Origin: an uncultured Sphingopyxis sp.
GTDB taxonomy: Bacteria > Pseudomonadota > Alphaproteobacteria > Sphingomonadales > Sphingomonadaceae
Assembly (NCBI GenBank): GCA_936933955.1
Contig: CAKZIN010000034.1
Location: 13,235 to 77,234 of the forward strand
Direction of reading: 5' to 3'
Length of the DNA: 64,000 nucleotides
Part shown: piece after piece, positions 42,175 through 51,262 of the stretch
How the letters are laid out: each line of letters begins with the position of its first letter
How positions within the stretch are numbered: position 1 is the first letter of the stretch
Notes under the pieces: generated by a model
Databases searched by the model: none
What the model saw: the letters and a program-made list of their open reading frames with translations, nothing else
What the model was told of the DNA's origin: nothing
Translations under genes and position numbers: made by a program

Positions 42175-43601
42175 GTCGCGCTGAAGTCGAGGAAGCCGGG
42201 GCGCGGGCCGTTCCAGTCGGCGACCGCATCCTCGCTGAGCGGCGCTTCGAAAGCCGCGTCGCGATCCTCGCGCGCAGGTCCGTCGCCCCGACGTCCGCGT
42301 TGCGGTTCCCGCGCCGAAGCCGCTGCGGACTCCTCCGACTGCGCAGCGCGGCGCGGCCTGCGCTCCAAGCGTGCGGCGGGCGCACGTTCTTCACGGCGAG
42401 GTTCGTCGCGTCGAGTTTCCTCGCTCGGCGCTTCCTCGCGCGGCATGTCGCCCTTCTTCGCCGTCTTGCCGAAGCGGTCGCTGACGGGGATCTTTACCCC
42501 GATCAGCTTCTGGACGTTGGCGATTGCCTCCTCGTCCTTGTCGGTGACGAAGGTGTAGGCGTCGCCCTTGGCCCCCGCGCGGCCCGTCCGGCCGATGCGG
42601 TGGACGTAATCATCGGGATGCCACGGGGTGTCGTAGTTGACGACGTGGCTCACGCCCTTGATGTCGAGCCCGCGCGCGGCGACGTCCGACGCGACGAGGA
42701 TGTTGATGTCCCCCGCCTTGAAGCGCTCCAGCTCCTTGATGCGGTCCGACTGGTCCATGTCGCCGTGGATTTCGCCCGCCTTGAACCGCTCCCGCTTGAG
42801 CGTCTTGGCGAGGTCGCGCACGGTCGTCTTACGGTTGCAGAAGATGATCGTCGTCATCTTCGGATCATGGTCGAGCAGCTGCAGCAGCACGTCGCGCTTC
42901 TTGCGTTCATCGACCATCACCAGCGCCTGCGTGATGTCGAGGTTGGTCGACGCCGGGCGCGCGACCTCCACCGAACGCGGGTTGGTGAGGAACTGATCCG
43001 CGAGCTTCTTGATCGGCGGCGGCATGGTCGCCGAAAACAGGAGCGTCTGGCGCTGTTTCGGCAGCTTGCGGCAAATTTCCTCGATGTCGGGAATGAACCC
43101 CATGTCGAGCATGCGGTCGGCTTCGTCGATGACCAGCAGCTCGACCGCGGTAAGCAGGATCTTGCCGCGCCCGAACAGGTCCATCAGCCGCCCGGGGGTC
43201 GCGATGAGCACGTCGACGCCCTTTTCGAGCGCCTTCACCTGATCACCCATCTGCACGCCGCCAATCAGCAGCGCCATCGAAAGCTTGTGGTTCTTGCCGT
43301 ACTTCTCGAAATTCTCGGCGACCTGCGCGGCGAGTTCGCGCGTGGGTTCGAGGATCAGGCTGCGCGGCATGCGCGCGCGGGCCCGGCCGGCGGACAGGAT
43401 GTCGATCATCGGCAGCACAAAGCTCGCCGTCTTGCCGGTGCCGGTCTGCGCGATCGCGATCAGGTCGCGCATCATCTGCACCTGCGGGATCGCCGCGGCC
43501 TGGATGGGAGTGGGGTGCGTGTAACCCGACGCCGTCACCGCCGCGAGCAGCTCGTCAGACAGGCCGAGGTCGGCGAAAGTGGGGGGTGAGCCGTCGGTCA
43601 T
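42171..43601 (-). CDS. DEAD-box RNA helicase (RhlE-like)
   Basis: 476 aa. Q motif (FADLGLSDELL, PTPIQ), AQTGTGKT (motif I), PTRELA, TPGRL, DEAD (VIDEADRMLDMGF), SAT and the C-terminal HRIGRTGR are all present. The last 100 residues are Arg/Glu-rich and likely disordered, typical for RhlE types that work on ribosome assembly or RNA decay. ATG at 43601 preferred over GTG 43607. It converges with the exosortase hydrolase gene, overlapping by TTAG. Confidence 0.93.
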   Translation of the reverse strand: MTDGSPPTFADLGLSDELLAAVTASGYTHPTPIQAAAIPQVQMMRDLIAIAQTGTGKTASFVLPMIDILSAGRARARMPRSLILEPTRELAAQVAENFEKYGKNHKLSMALLIGGVQMGDQVKALEKGVDVLIATPGRLMDLFGRGKILLTAVELLVIDEADRMLDMGFIPDIEEICRKLPKQRQTLLFSATMPPPIKKLADQFLTNPRSVEVARPASTNLDITQALVMVDERKKRDVLLQLLDHDPKMTTIIFCNRKTTVRDLAKTLKRERFKAGEIHGDMDQSDRIKELERFKAGDINILVASDVAARGLDIKGVSHVVNYDTPWHPDDYVHRIGRTGRAGAKGDAYTFVTDKDEEAIANVQKLIGVKIPVSDRFGKTAKKGDMPREEAPSEETRRDEPRREERAPAARLERRPRRAAQSEESAAASAREPQRGRRGDGPAREDRDAAFEAPLSEDAVADWNGPRPGFLDFSAT

Positions 43602-43656
43602 GGGCACTCAAAATGGGCGCGCCGCAAGGCACGCGATCGCGCCGAAGACGCTCGCT

Positions 43657-43685
43657 GCCTAGCCGCGAGGCCCGCAAAAAGCAAG
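43657..43685 (-). promoter_or_regulatory. Probable promoter of the RNA helicase gene
   Basis: On the minus strand CTTGCT (43685-43680), 17 bases, CTAGGC (43662-43657), with a leader of about 50 bases before the ATG. Confidence 0.5.
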
Positions 43686-43710
43686 GTGCGCGGGGGGCTC
43701 GCTACGCCCC

Positions 43711-43739
43711 CTTGCACCGACCCCTCGCCTGGCTTCAAA
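43711..43739 (+). promoter_or_regulatory. Possible promoter of the FAD-linked oxidase gene
   Basis: CTTGCA (43711-43716), 17 bases, TTCAAA (43734-43739), seven bases before the ATG. The minus-10 is weak. Confidence 0.3.
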
Positions 43740-43746
43740 GGCGCGC

Positions 43747-45159
43747 ATGTCGCACCCGATCCTCGCCGCGCTCGAGCGCGCCCTTCCGCCCGGGCGGGTC
43801 ACGACCGACCCGCACGACATGGCGCCATGGCTCACCGACTGGCGCGGGCGTGTGCACGGCACGGCGCTAGCGATAGTGAGCCCTCGCTCCACTGACGAAG
43901 TGCAGGCGATCGTCCGCCTCGCCGGGGAGCATGGCGTCGCGATCACCGCGCAGGGCGGCAACACCAGCCAGGTCGCCGGCGCCACCCCGCCGCCTACAGG
44001 AGAGACGCTGCTGCTATCGCTGCGGCGGATGGACACGCTCACCATCGACGCAGCTGCGCATACGGCGCGAGCGCAGGCGGGCGTCATCCTCGAAAAACTG
44101 CACGACGCGGCGGCGCGCGAGGGCCTGCGCTTCCCGCTCAGCCTCGGTGCCAAGGGCAGCGCGACCGTCGGCGGGCTCGTCGCGACCAACGCGGGCGGTA
44201 CGCAGGTGCTGCGCCACGGCACGATGCGCGCGCTGACGTTGGGGCTGGAGGTGGTGCGCCCGGACGGGACGCTGCTCGACCTCATGGCGCCGCTCGCCAA
44301 AGACAATCGCGGCCCCGACCCCAAGCAGATGTTCATCGGTGGCGAGGGCGCTTTCGGCATCGTCACCGCCGCCACTCTTGCGCTCAAGCCCGCCGTGGCC
44401 GAGCGAGCGGTGGCGTGGGTCGCCGCCCCCTCCCCGCACGTCGCGCTCGAGTTGCTGCGGGCGCTCGATGGACAGTTGGGCACAATGCTGGAGGGGTTCG
44501 AACTCATCCCCGACCGCGGGCTGGCGATGGTATTGGAGCACGTCCCCGGCACCCGAGCGCCGCTTTCGAGCCCCTCCCCTTGGCATGTGCTGGTCGAAGC
44601 GGTGAGCGTCGCGGGAGCCCCCTCCCCCGCCCCGGCGCTGGAGGCCGCCCTCGCGGACGCAATCGAAGCCGGGCTCGCCACCGATGCGGCGCTCGCGCCG
44701 AGTGAGGGCGCCGCCGACGCGCTGTGGCGCATCCGCGAAGCGATCCCCGAAGCGCAGCGCGCGCTCGGCCCGCTGATTCCGCACGACGTGTCGGTGCCGG
44801 TGGCGGCGATGCCCGACTTCATCGACAGCGCGCCTGTGGTGGTCGAGGCGGCTTTCGCCGGAACGTCGACGCTTGCCTTCGGTCACCTCGGCGACGGCAA
44901 CATCCACTTCCACGTCCGCCCGCCCGCGGGCGGCGACGCCGCCACCTGGATCGCCGAACATGGCGAGGCGGCGAGCGCTCTCGTCTATGCCGAGGCGATC
45001 AAACGCGGCGGCTCCATCAGCGCGGAACATGGCATCGGGCGCGACAAGGTGGCGTTGCTCGCGCGCACCGACCCGCCTGAGCGCATCGCGCTGCTGCGCG
45101 CGCTCAAGGCCGCGCTCGACCCCAGCGGCATCCTCAACCCCGGAGTGCTGATTCCTTGA
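43747..45159 (+). CDS. FAD-linked oxidoreductase (D-2-hydroxyacid dehydrogenase/GlcD type)
   Basis: 470 aa. An N-terminal PCMH FAD-binding domain (ITAQGGNTSQVAGATP, GAKGSATVGGLVATNAGGT, GGEGAFGIVTAATLALKP) and a C-terminal FAD-oxidase domain (GHLGDGNIHFHV with metal-binding His residues, ISAEHGIGRDK, DPSGILNPG). Members oxidise D-lactate, glycolate or D-2-hydroxyglutarate; the substrate is not evident. It overlaps glpK by TTGA. Confidence 0.9.
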   Translation: MSHPILAALERALPPGRVTTDPHDMAPWLTDWRGRVHGTALAIVSPRSTDEVQAIVRLAGEHGVAITAQGGNTSQVAGATPPPTGETLLLSLRRMDTLTIDAAAHTARAQAGVILEKLHDAAAREGLRFPLSLGAKGSATVGGLVATNAGGTQVLRHGTMRALTLGLEVVRPDGTLLDLMAPLAKDNRGPDPKQMFIGGEGAFGIVTAATLALKPAVAERAVAWVAAPSPHVALELLRALDGQLGTMLEGFELIPDRGLAMVLEHVPGTRAPLSSPSPWHVLVEAVSVAGAPSPAPALEAALADAIEAGLATDAALAPSEGAADALWRIREAIPEAQRALGPLIPHDVSVPVAAMPDFIDSAPVVVEAAFAGTSTLAFGHLGDGNIHFHVRPPAGGDAATWIAEHGEAASALVYAEAIKRGGSISAEHGIGRDKVALLARTDPPERIALLRALKAALDPSGILNPGVLIP

Positions 45160-46643
45160 GCGACGACCGCCCGATCCTGGTCATCGATGAAGGCACGACC
45201 TCGACTCGCGCAATGCTGTTTGCGCCCGACGGGCGGGTGCGCGCGGTCGAGCAGCGCGCGATCCGTCAAAGCTACCCGCAGCCCGGCTGGGTCGAGCAGG
45301 ACGGCGAGGAGATATGGCAGGCAACGCTCGCCTGCGCGCGCGTGATGGTGAATGCTGCTGGCGGGCCGACGCGCATCGCCGCGATCGGCATCACCAATCA
45401 GCGTGAGACGGTGCTGTTCTGGGATCGCGTCACCGGCGCGCCGCTCGCTCCGGCGATCGTCTGGCAGGACCGCCGCACCGCCGACGCCTGTACCGCGCTG
45501 CGCGACGCTGGCGAGGAGCGTCGCGTGCAGGCGACCACCGGGCTGCTGCTCGACCCCTATTTCAGCGCGAGCAAGATCGCCTGGGCGCTCGAGCATTGGC
45601 CGCAGCTGCGCGCAGCGGGGGCCCGCCTCGCCGTGGGGACGGTCGAGAGCTACCTCGTGCACCGTCTGACCGGCGGGGCGCATGTCAGCGATGTCAGCAA
45701 CGCCAGCCGCACGATGGCGCTGGCGCTCGACGGGCGCGACTGGGATGGCGGGATGCTCGACCTGCTCGGGATCGATCGGCGCGCGTTGCCGCAGATCGTC
45801 GGCTCGACGCCGCTGGGCCTCGCGACCGATCCGGCACTGTTCGGCGCTGCCATCCCCATCGCTGGCCTTGCGGGCGACCAGCAAGCGGCGCTGATCGGGC
45901 AGGGCTGCTTCTCCGCCGGCCAGGTGAAAGCAACATTCGGCACCGGCGCGTTCATCCTCGCCGCGACCGGGCGAAAGCGTCCGGCATCCGAACACCGCCT
46001 GCTCGCCACCATCGCGCATGAGGTCGCAGGCGAACGGCACTATGCGCTCGAAGGGTCACTATTCGTCGCGGGGAGCCTGATTCAGTGGCTGCGCGATGGC
46101 CTCGGCCTGCTCAAGGACAGCGCGGAGAGCGAGGCGCTCGCGCGTAGCGTGTCGGATAACGGCGGCGTGGTGGTGGTGCCCGCGCTTGCCGGGCTCGGGG
46201 CGCCGCACTGGGACGCAGACGCACGCGGCGCGATCCACGGGCTAAGCTTCGCCGCCACCCGCGCGCATGTCGCTCGAGCCAGCCTGGAGGCGATGGCGCA
46301 CCAGGTGCACGATCTGATGCGCGCCTTTGCCGCCGATGGCGCGGCGTGGAGCGAGTTGCGCGTCGATGGCGGGATGATCGCCAACGACTGGCTCGCCCAG
46401 GATCTGGCCGATGTGCTGGAGATCGAGGTCGAGCGGCCGGCGATGGTCGAGACCACCGCGCTTGGCGCGGCGATGCTCGCCGGGGTCGGTTGCGGACGGT
46501 TCGCTTCGCTCGAGGACGCTGCCACGGCGATGCGCGGCGCCTCCGTCCGTTTTCACCCGAAGATGGCGAGCGAGGTTCGCGACGCGCGCCTCACGGCGTG
46601 GCGTGACGCGCTCGAACGGACCCTCACGCGACGCGGCGGGTGA
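45156..46643 (+). CDS. glpK: Glycerol kinase
   Basis: 495 aa. It phosphorylates glycerol to sn-glycerol 3-phosphate. FGGY-kinase blocks: VIDEGTTSTRAMLF, GITNQRETVLFWDRVTG, GDQQAALIGQGC, KATFGTGAFIL and VVVPALAGLGAPHWD. The start is TTG inside the stop of the oxidase gene, so translation is coupled. glpF and glpD are absent here. The 3' end overlaps the convergent chemoreceptor gene by 20 bases. Confidence 0.95.
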   Translation: MSDDRPILVIDEGTTSTRAMLFAPDGRVRAVEQRAIRQSYPQPGWVEQDGEEIWQATLACARVMVNAAGGPTRIAAIGITNQRETVLFWDRVTGAPLAPAIVWQDRRTADACTALRDAGEERRVQATTGLLLDPYFSASKIAWALEHWPQLRAAGARLAVGTVESYLVHRLTGGAHVSDVSNASRTMALALDGRDWDGGMLDLLGIDRRALPQIVGSTPLGLATDPALFGAAIPIAGLAGDQQAALIGQGCFSAGQVKATFGTGAFILAATGRKRPASEHRLLATIAHEVAGERHYALEGSLFVAGSLIQWLRDGLGLLKDSAESEALARSVSDNGGVVVVPALAGLGAPHWDADARGAIHGLSFAATRAHVARASLEAMAHQVHDLMRAFAADGAAWSELRVDGGMIANDWLAQDLADVLEIEVERPAMVETTALGAAMLAGVGCGRFASLEDAATAMRGASVRFHPKMASEVRDARLTAWRDALERTLTRRGG

Positions 46644-47979
46644 ACACGCTCGCCGATCGCGACAGCTCGGCAAAGCTGCCGTTGACCGAGGTGAACCCCG
46701 ATTCGATCGCGCTGATATCGTCCACCACCTGATGCGTGTCGGTGCGGATCGAGGCGATCGTGCCCGACATCGAATCGGCTGCGAGCGCGGTTTCGTCCAC
46801 AGCCGCAGTGATATGGGTGACGGTCCGCGCCTGCACGTCCATCGCCTCGCGAATACGGGCGGCGAACGCTTTCACCTCGTCCACCGTCTCACGGATCGAG
46901 CTGTTCGCATCGAGCGTGGTGCGCGTTGCCGATTGAATGGCGGCAATCTTGGCGGCGATCTCGTCGGTCGCTCGACTGGTCTGGTTGGCGAGGCTCTTCA
47001 CCTCCTGCGCCACGACCGCAAAACCGCGGCCGGCGTCGCCCGCGCGCGCTGCTTCGATGGTCGCGTTGAGCGCGAGGAGGTTGGTCTGTCCGGCGACATC
47101 GCGGATCAGGGCCAGGATCGACTCGATCGTCTGTGCGTGGTCCGCCAACACCGTTGAGGTTTCGAGGGCGGTCTGCGCCTGTTCGGCGGCGCGATCGGCA
47201 ATGGCCGAGGCGCTCTCCACTTCGCTGCGGGTAGTGTCGATGGCGCGGATCAGCCCGGCCGCGGTGTGCGCTGCTTCGCGCATGGCGAGCGCCGACTGCT
47301 CCGCGGCGGCGGCCACTTCCGACGCCTTGCTGAGCATGCCGCGCGCCGCTTCGGCAGCAGCGCTCGTCTGCCCGCCGAGCTGCGCACCGACCGCCGACGC
47401 GCCAAGCATACCGCTCGCGATCGTCGTCTCGAATTGAAGAGCGAGGTCCTTGCGCTCCTCGCGCGCGACGTAGCTGCTGACCTTCTCACGATAGCTTGTG
47501 AGCAGATCCGATTCGAGCAGCGACAGATGCATGTTGATATGCATCAGGTCTTTGAGGAGGTCGCGATCGTCGCCAGCATAGGCGATGACGAGCCGGATGG
47601 TCTCCCGATAGCTCCCCGACATCCCGTTGAGGATCCGGCCAATCGGCGATCCAAGCTGCATTGACTGCAAGGCGAAACCGCATGCCATCGTCGCCCAGTC
47701 CTGTTCGGTCGGGCGCTGAAACTTCGCAGCGATATAGGCTTCGGTGGTCGCGACCATTGCCTGCAGCGCGTCGCCGGTGAAGCGCTTTTCGGAAGGAAGC
47801 GTGGCATTGAAGCTTTCCCAGAACCGATCCGCGATCCGCCGTTCGTTACCCGCCATGCACTCGGCCAGCCGACGGCTGCGCTCATGCAGGTTCCCCGCCG
47901 GGTCGAATTCGATCAGCTTTTCCTTGATGTCGATCGGCGGAACCTCGGCAAACCCGGTCGAGGCGAGGACTTTGCGCAT
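46624..47979 (-). CDS. Soluble methyl-accepting chemotaxis-like protein with helical N-terminal sensor
   Basis: 451 aa without membrane segments or HAMP. Residues 30-180 form an all-helical domain (ERRIADRFWESFN, IAAKFQRPTEQDWATM, MHINMHLSLLESDL) that resembles globin-coupled sensors in layout, but a haem-binding His cannot be fixed by reading. The C-terminal half is an MCP signalling coiled coil with the hairpin tip AGQTNLLALNATIEAARAG and GFAVVAQEVKSLA. No che genes are near. A TTAACCAT (CtrA-type half site) lies about 45 bases before its ATG. Confidence 0.85.
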   Translation of the reverse strand: MRKVLASTGFAEVPPIDIKEKLIEFDPAGNLHERSRRLAECMAGNERRIADRFWESFNATLPSEKRFTGDALQAMVATTEAYIAAKFQRPTEQDWATMACGFALQSMQLGSPIGRILNGMSGSYRETIRLVIAYAGDDRDLLKDLMHINMHLSLLESDLLTSYREKVSSYVAREERKDLALQFETTIASGMLGASAVGAQLGGQTSAAAEAARGMLSKASEVAAAAEQSALAMREAAHTAAGLIRAIDTTRSEVESASAIADRAAEQAQTALETSTVLADHAQTIESILALIRDVAGQTNLLALNATIEAARAGDAGRGFAVVAQEVKSLANQTSRATDEIAAKIAAIQSATRTTLDANSSIRETVDEVKAFAARIREAMDVQARTVTHITAAVDETALAADSMSGTIASIRTDTHQVVDDISAIESGFTSVNGSFAELSRSASVFTRRVA

Positions 47980-48060
47980 ATCAGTAACGGCCTTTTGCTG
48001 CTCAACCTCACCCTAACCGGCGATGGTTAATCGAGCGTAAGCCATCGGCGGGGTTCCGAA

Positions 48061-48075
48061 CCGTCGCCGCGACGG
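48061..48075. repeat. Small palindrome upstream of alanine dehydrogenase
   Basis: CCGTCG, three bases, CGACGG, followed directly by CTAGGG, a possible minus-10. A candidate operator for ald control, for example by an Lrp-type regulator, but unsupported beyond symmetry. Confidence 0.3.
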
Positions 48076-48115
48076 CTAGGGCGGCGCCAACATTCAGCAA
48101 CATGGCGAGATACGG

Positions 48116-49231
48116 ATGCGCGTCGGCTGCCCCAAGGAAATCAAGAACCACGAATATCGCGTGGGCCTCACCCCCGAAAGCGCGCGTGAGCTGGTCCACC
48201 ACGGGCATGAGGTTTGGGTGGAAACCGGCGCCGGCGGGGGCATCGGCGCAACCGACCGCCATTACGAGGCGGCGGGCGCCAAGGTCGTCGCCGACGCCGC
48301 GACGATCTTCGCCGAGTGCGAAATGATCGTGAAGGTGAAGGAGCCGCAGGCGGTCGAACGCGCGATGCTGCGCGAAGGGCAGATCCTCTACACCTACCTC
48401 CACCTCGCGCCCGACCCCGAACAGACAGAGGAGCTGCTGGAGCGCAAGGTCGTCGGCATCGCCTATGAAACCGTCACCGGCCGCAGCGGCGGGTTGCCCC
48501 TGCTCAAGCCGATGAGTCAGGTCGCGGGACGCATGTCGATCCAGGCGGGCGCGACCGCGCTTGAAAAGGCGCACGGTGGGCGCGGAGTGCTGCTCGGCGG
48601 CGTTCCGGGCGTCGCCCCGGGCAAGGTGACGGTGATCGGCGGGGGCGTCGTCGGCTTCAACGCCGCGCAGATGGCGGTGGGACTTGGCGCCGACGTGACC
48701 ATCCTCGACCGCGATCCGGAGGTGCTCGAGCGGCTCGGCATCCACTTCGAATCGCGGGCGAAGACCCGCTTCTCCAACGCCGCCAACATCGCGGAATGCG
48801 TGGCGGAGGCGGACCTGGTGATCGGCGCGGTGCTGGTTCCGGGCGCGGCGGCACCCAGGCTCGTCACGCGCGAGATGTTGGGGACGATGTGCGCAGGTTC
48901 GGTGCTGGTCGACGTCGCTATCGACCAGGGCGGCTGCTTTGAAACGAGCCACGCGACGACGCACAGCGACCCGACCTACGTTGTCGACGGCATCGTGCAT
49001 TATTGCGTCGCCAACATGCCCGGCGCAGTCGCGCGAACTTCGACCTATGCGCTCAACAACGTGACGCTGCCACATGCTCTGCGTATCGCCGACCTCGGCT
49101 GGCAGGCCGCGCTGCGAGGGGATGCGCACCTCGCTGAGGGGCTCAACGTGTGGAACGGGCAGATCGTCTGCGCGCCGGTTGCCGACGCACTGGGCCGCTC
49201 CCACGTTCCGCTTGCCCAGGCGCTCGCCTGA
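48116..49231 (+). CDS. ald: Alanine dehydrogenase
   Basis: 371 aa. It catalyses NAD-linked interconversion of L-alanine and pyruvate. It starts MRVGCPKEIKNHEYRVGL; the catalytic Lys is in IVKVKEPQ (about residue 75) and the His in YLHLAPDP (about 96). The NAD fold is VTVIGGGVVGFNAAQMA, and NNVTLPHALRIADLGW closes the family pattern. Length is exactly typical. Monocistronic or with the small gene that follows. Confidence 0.96.
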   Translation: MRVGCPKEIKNHEYRVGLTPESARELVHHGHEVWVETGAGGGIGATDRHYEAAGAKVVADAATIFAECEMIVKVKEPQAVERAMLREGQILYTYLHLAPDPEQTEELLERKVVGIAYETVTGRSGGLPLLKPMSQVAGRMSIQAGATALEKAHGGRGVLLGGVPGVAPGKVTVIGGGVVGFNAAQMAVGLGADVTILDRDPEVLERLGIHFESRAKTRFSNAANIAECVAEADLVIGAVLVPGAAAPRLVTREMLGTMCAGSVLVDVAIDQGGCFETSHATTHSDPTYVVDGIVHYCVANMPGAVARTSTYALNNVTLPHALRIADLGWQAALRGDAHLAEGLNVWNGQIVCAPVADALGRSHVPLAQALA

Positions 49232-49245
49232 CAGGAGTGGCCGAC

Positions 49246-49482
49246 ATGAGTAAACCGACCAAGACCGCCGCGACTGAACCGCACGCGGCGACCAACGGCG
49301 GCGACGGGGAGAACACCACGGTGCAGGTTGCGCGCACCGCCAACGAGGTGCGCGAGGGATCGACCAAAGCCGCTGCGCCCGCAGCCGGCGACAAGCACCA
49401 TCTCGGTTGGAAGACCGCGGCTGGCATCGGCATCGGCTCCGCGGCGCTCGTGGCGGCGCTGCTCTACGCGCGGCGGCGCTGA
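49246..49482 (+). CDS. Small tail-anchored-like membrane protein
   Basis: 78 aa. Residues 1-50 are hydrophilic and Ala/Thr-rich, residues 54-72 are one hydrophobic helix (AAGIGIGSAALVAALLY), and the end is ARRR, which suggests an inner-membrane anchor with the N-terminus outside the bilayer. AGGAG stands eight bases before the ATG. No family recognised. It follows ald by 14 bases and may be co-transcribed. Confidence 0.7.
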   Translation: MSKPTKTAATEPHAATNGGDGENTTVQVARTANEVREGSTKAAAPAAGDKHHLGWKTAAGIGIGSAALVAALLYARRR

Positions 49483-49486
49483 CCGC

Positions 49487-51262
49487 TTAACGCGCGGGTA
49501 ACACGCGATAAAGCTGCGGACCGCCCGGCGTGGGCGCGTTGATCCGCTCCAGCCATTCCGGCGGCCGGCCCGACGATAGCCGCCAAACCAGCGAGTCGCG
49601 GGAACTATGCTCGCGATAGTTTCGCGGTTCGGGCAAGCCGGGGCAGAACAGGAGATACGGCGCGTCTCCGATGTGGCTGCGAGCAGTGGCGGCATCGCTC
49701 ATGAAGGCGCGCATCACCCGCTCCATTGCGGCGGCGTTCCGGTGATGACCGGTCGCGACGACCTTTACGTCGCTGACGGCAAGCACCATTGGCGCGATGT
49801 CGATCTGCGTAAACACCAGCGCATCGCCGAGCGGGGCGAACAGTCCGCGCACCGCTGCGATGGTGCATGACGACGAATCCGGCTCTTCAGTGACCGCCGC
49901 CGCGTTGCGCAACGGCAGTTCGGCGATCGCGGCAGCGACCGGCGGGACGAACAGCAATGCCGGTATCACGCCGATCACCCGGCGCGCCGAGTTCGTTTGC
50001 CTGCGCGAGGCTCGCCACAGATCGACAATGGTGCAGGCGACGCCCGGCATAACTACGAACATCGCGATGTTCATCGCGCGCATGACCAGCACCCCAAGCG
50101 TGGTGCAGGCGATGGCGAGGAACAGCAGTTCGAACCAGGTCCGCTCCATTTGCGAGCCCCGCGCGCGCAGATAAGATCGCGCAGTCGCAATGAGGCCCAC
50201 CAGCGGCGGCACCACGATGATGGCGAGCGCGTCACGCGGTTGTTGCCAGACGGGCAGCCCCTCCAGCACGTTATTGTACCAAAACTGCCGGACATAGGGT
50301 GGCAGGGCCGCGAAAGGTCCAGCGTAGCAGAGCGGCTCGACAAGCCCCATCGCCCCCACCGCGACCGCCCCCGACACGCCAAGCGCGGCAAGGCGCGGGA
50401 GCAGGCCCGGACGCTGCTCAGCGAGCCACATGGTGGGCCACAGCAGCACGCTGAGTGCCGCCATCAGCGCGAGATACGGTGCCGAAATCGCATCGCACTG
50501 GCTCGCCAGCGCGACCCCCGGACCGCGACTGATCAAGGTGAAGGCGAACAGCGCGGCGGTGGTCGCCCAGACATAAGCGCGCAGCCGCTCCCCCTCGCGG
50601 CCGGTCATCAGCCAGCGCGCGCCGAATAGCGCACCGACGATGATGATGTGCGCCAACCCCTCGATGGAGATGCTGGCCTGCATTGCCATCGCCACGCCGG
50701 CAAGCGCCGCGCTGCGCCGATCGCGGCGCCCGACGATGCAGGCAAACGCAATGGCGAAGCACAGCTGCTGGGCGCTGTGGTGGTCGATGCGAAAGGGAAG
50801 ATATTGGAAAATCGCCAGCCAGCTGATGCTCGCAACGCCAAGCCCGACCCAGCGCACCCAGTCGTCACCGACCCGCCGGAGTACCCGGTCGAGCGCGAAG
50901 AAGGTCGCGATCAGCAGCAGGAACGGCCAAGTCAGCATCGCCACCCGCTCGCCCACCTGCGGCCCCAGCAGCGCCTGGCACAGCGTAACGAGCGCACCGA
51001 CCGGCGCGTCGATGAAGCGCGACCAGTGGCTCTGCCCCCCGAACGGCGGGTTGATGCGATGCTGGACAGTGTCGAACCATGGCTGCCCGGCGAGGAGGTC
51101 GCGGATCTGAACGATGCGCAGGTGATCGTCGGCGTCAGCGAGATCGCCGGTCCACAGATCGGCCCAATCCCCCATGCCGAGCATGGTAAACGCGACCAAC
51201 GCGGCGATGATCACTGCCGGCCAGGCCGACCGGCGCCGGGCGCCGGTCGCGACGTCGTTCAT
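49487..51262 (-). CDS. GT-C-like integral membrane glycosyltransferase candidate
   Basis: 591 aa with about 12 hydrophobic helices. The first periplasmic loop holds an acidic motif DLADADDHLRIVQIRDLL and QHRINPP, the position at which GT-C enzymes (STT3, PMT, GtrII) carry their catalytic Asp/Asp-Glu. A soluble C-terminal part (about 470-591) follows. Probably moves a sugar from a polyprenyl carrier to a surface glycan. The end of GtrA overlaps its start (ATGA). Confidence 0.75.
   Translation of the reverse strand: MNDVATGARRRSAWPAVIIAALVAFTMLGMGDWADLWTGDLADADDHLRIVQIRDLLAGQPWFDTVQHRINPPFGGQSHWSRFIDAPVGALVTLCQALLGPQVGERVAMLTWPFLLLIATFFALDRVLRRVGDDWVRWVGLGVASISWLAIFQYLPFRIDHHSAQQLCFAIAFACIVGRRDRRSAALAGVAMAMQASISIEGLAHIIIVGALFGARWLMTGREGERLRAYVWATTAALFAFTLISRGPGVALASQCDAISAPYLALMAALSVLLWPTMWLAEQRPGLLPRLAALGVSGAVAVGAMGLVEPLCYAGPFAALPPYVRQFWYNNVLEGLPVWQQPRDALAIIVVPPLVGLIATARSYLRARGSQMERTWFELLFLAIACTTLGVLVMRAMNIAMFVVMPGVACTIVDLWRASRRQTNSARRVIGVIPALLFVPPVAAAIAELPLRNAAAVTEEPDSSSCTIAAVRGLFAPLGDALVFTQIDIAPMVLAVSDVKVVATGHHRNAAAMERVMRAFMSDAATARSHIGDAPYLLFCPGLPEPRNYREHSSRDSLVWRLSSGRPPEWLERINAPTPGGPQLYRVLPAR

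Noticed and set aside
48023..48040. Full CtrA site TTAA-N7-TTAA before the chemoreceptor gene
   Set aside because: Only one half (TTAACCAT) is intact; the expected second half at seven bases does not match.
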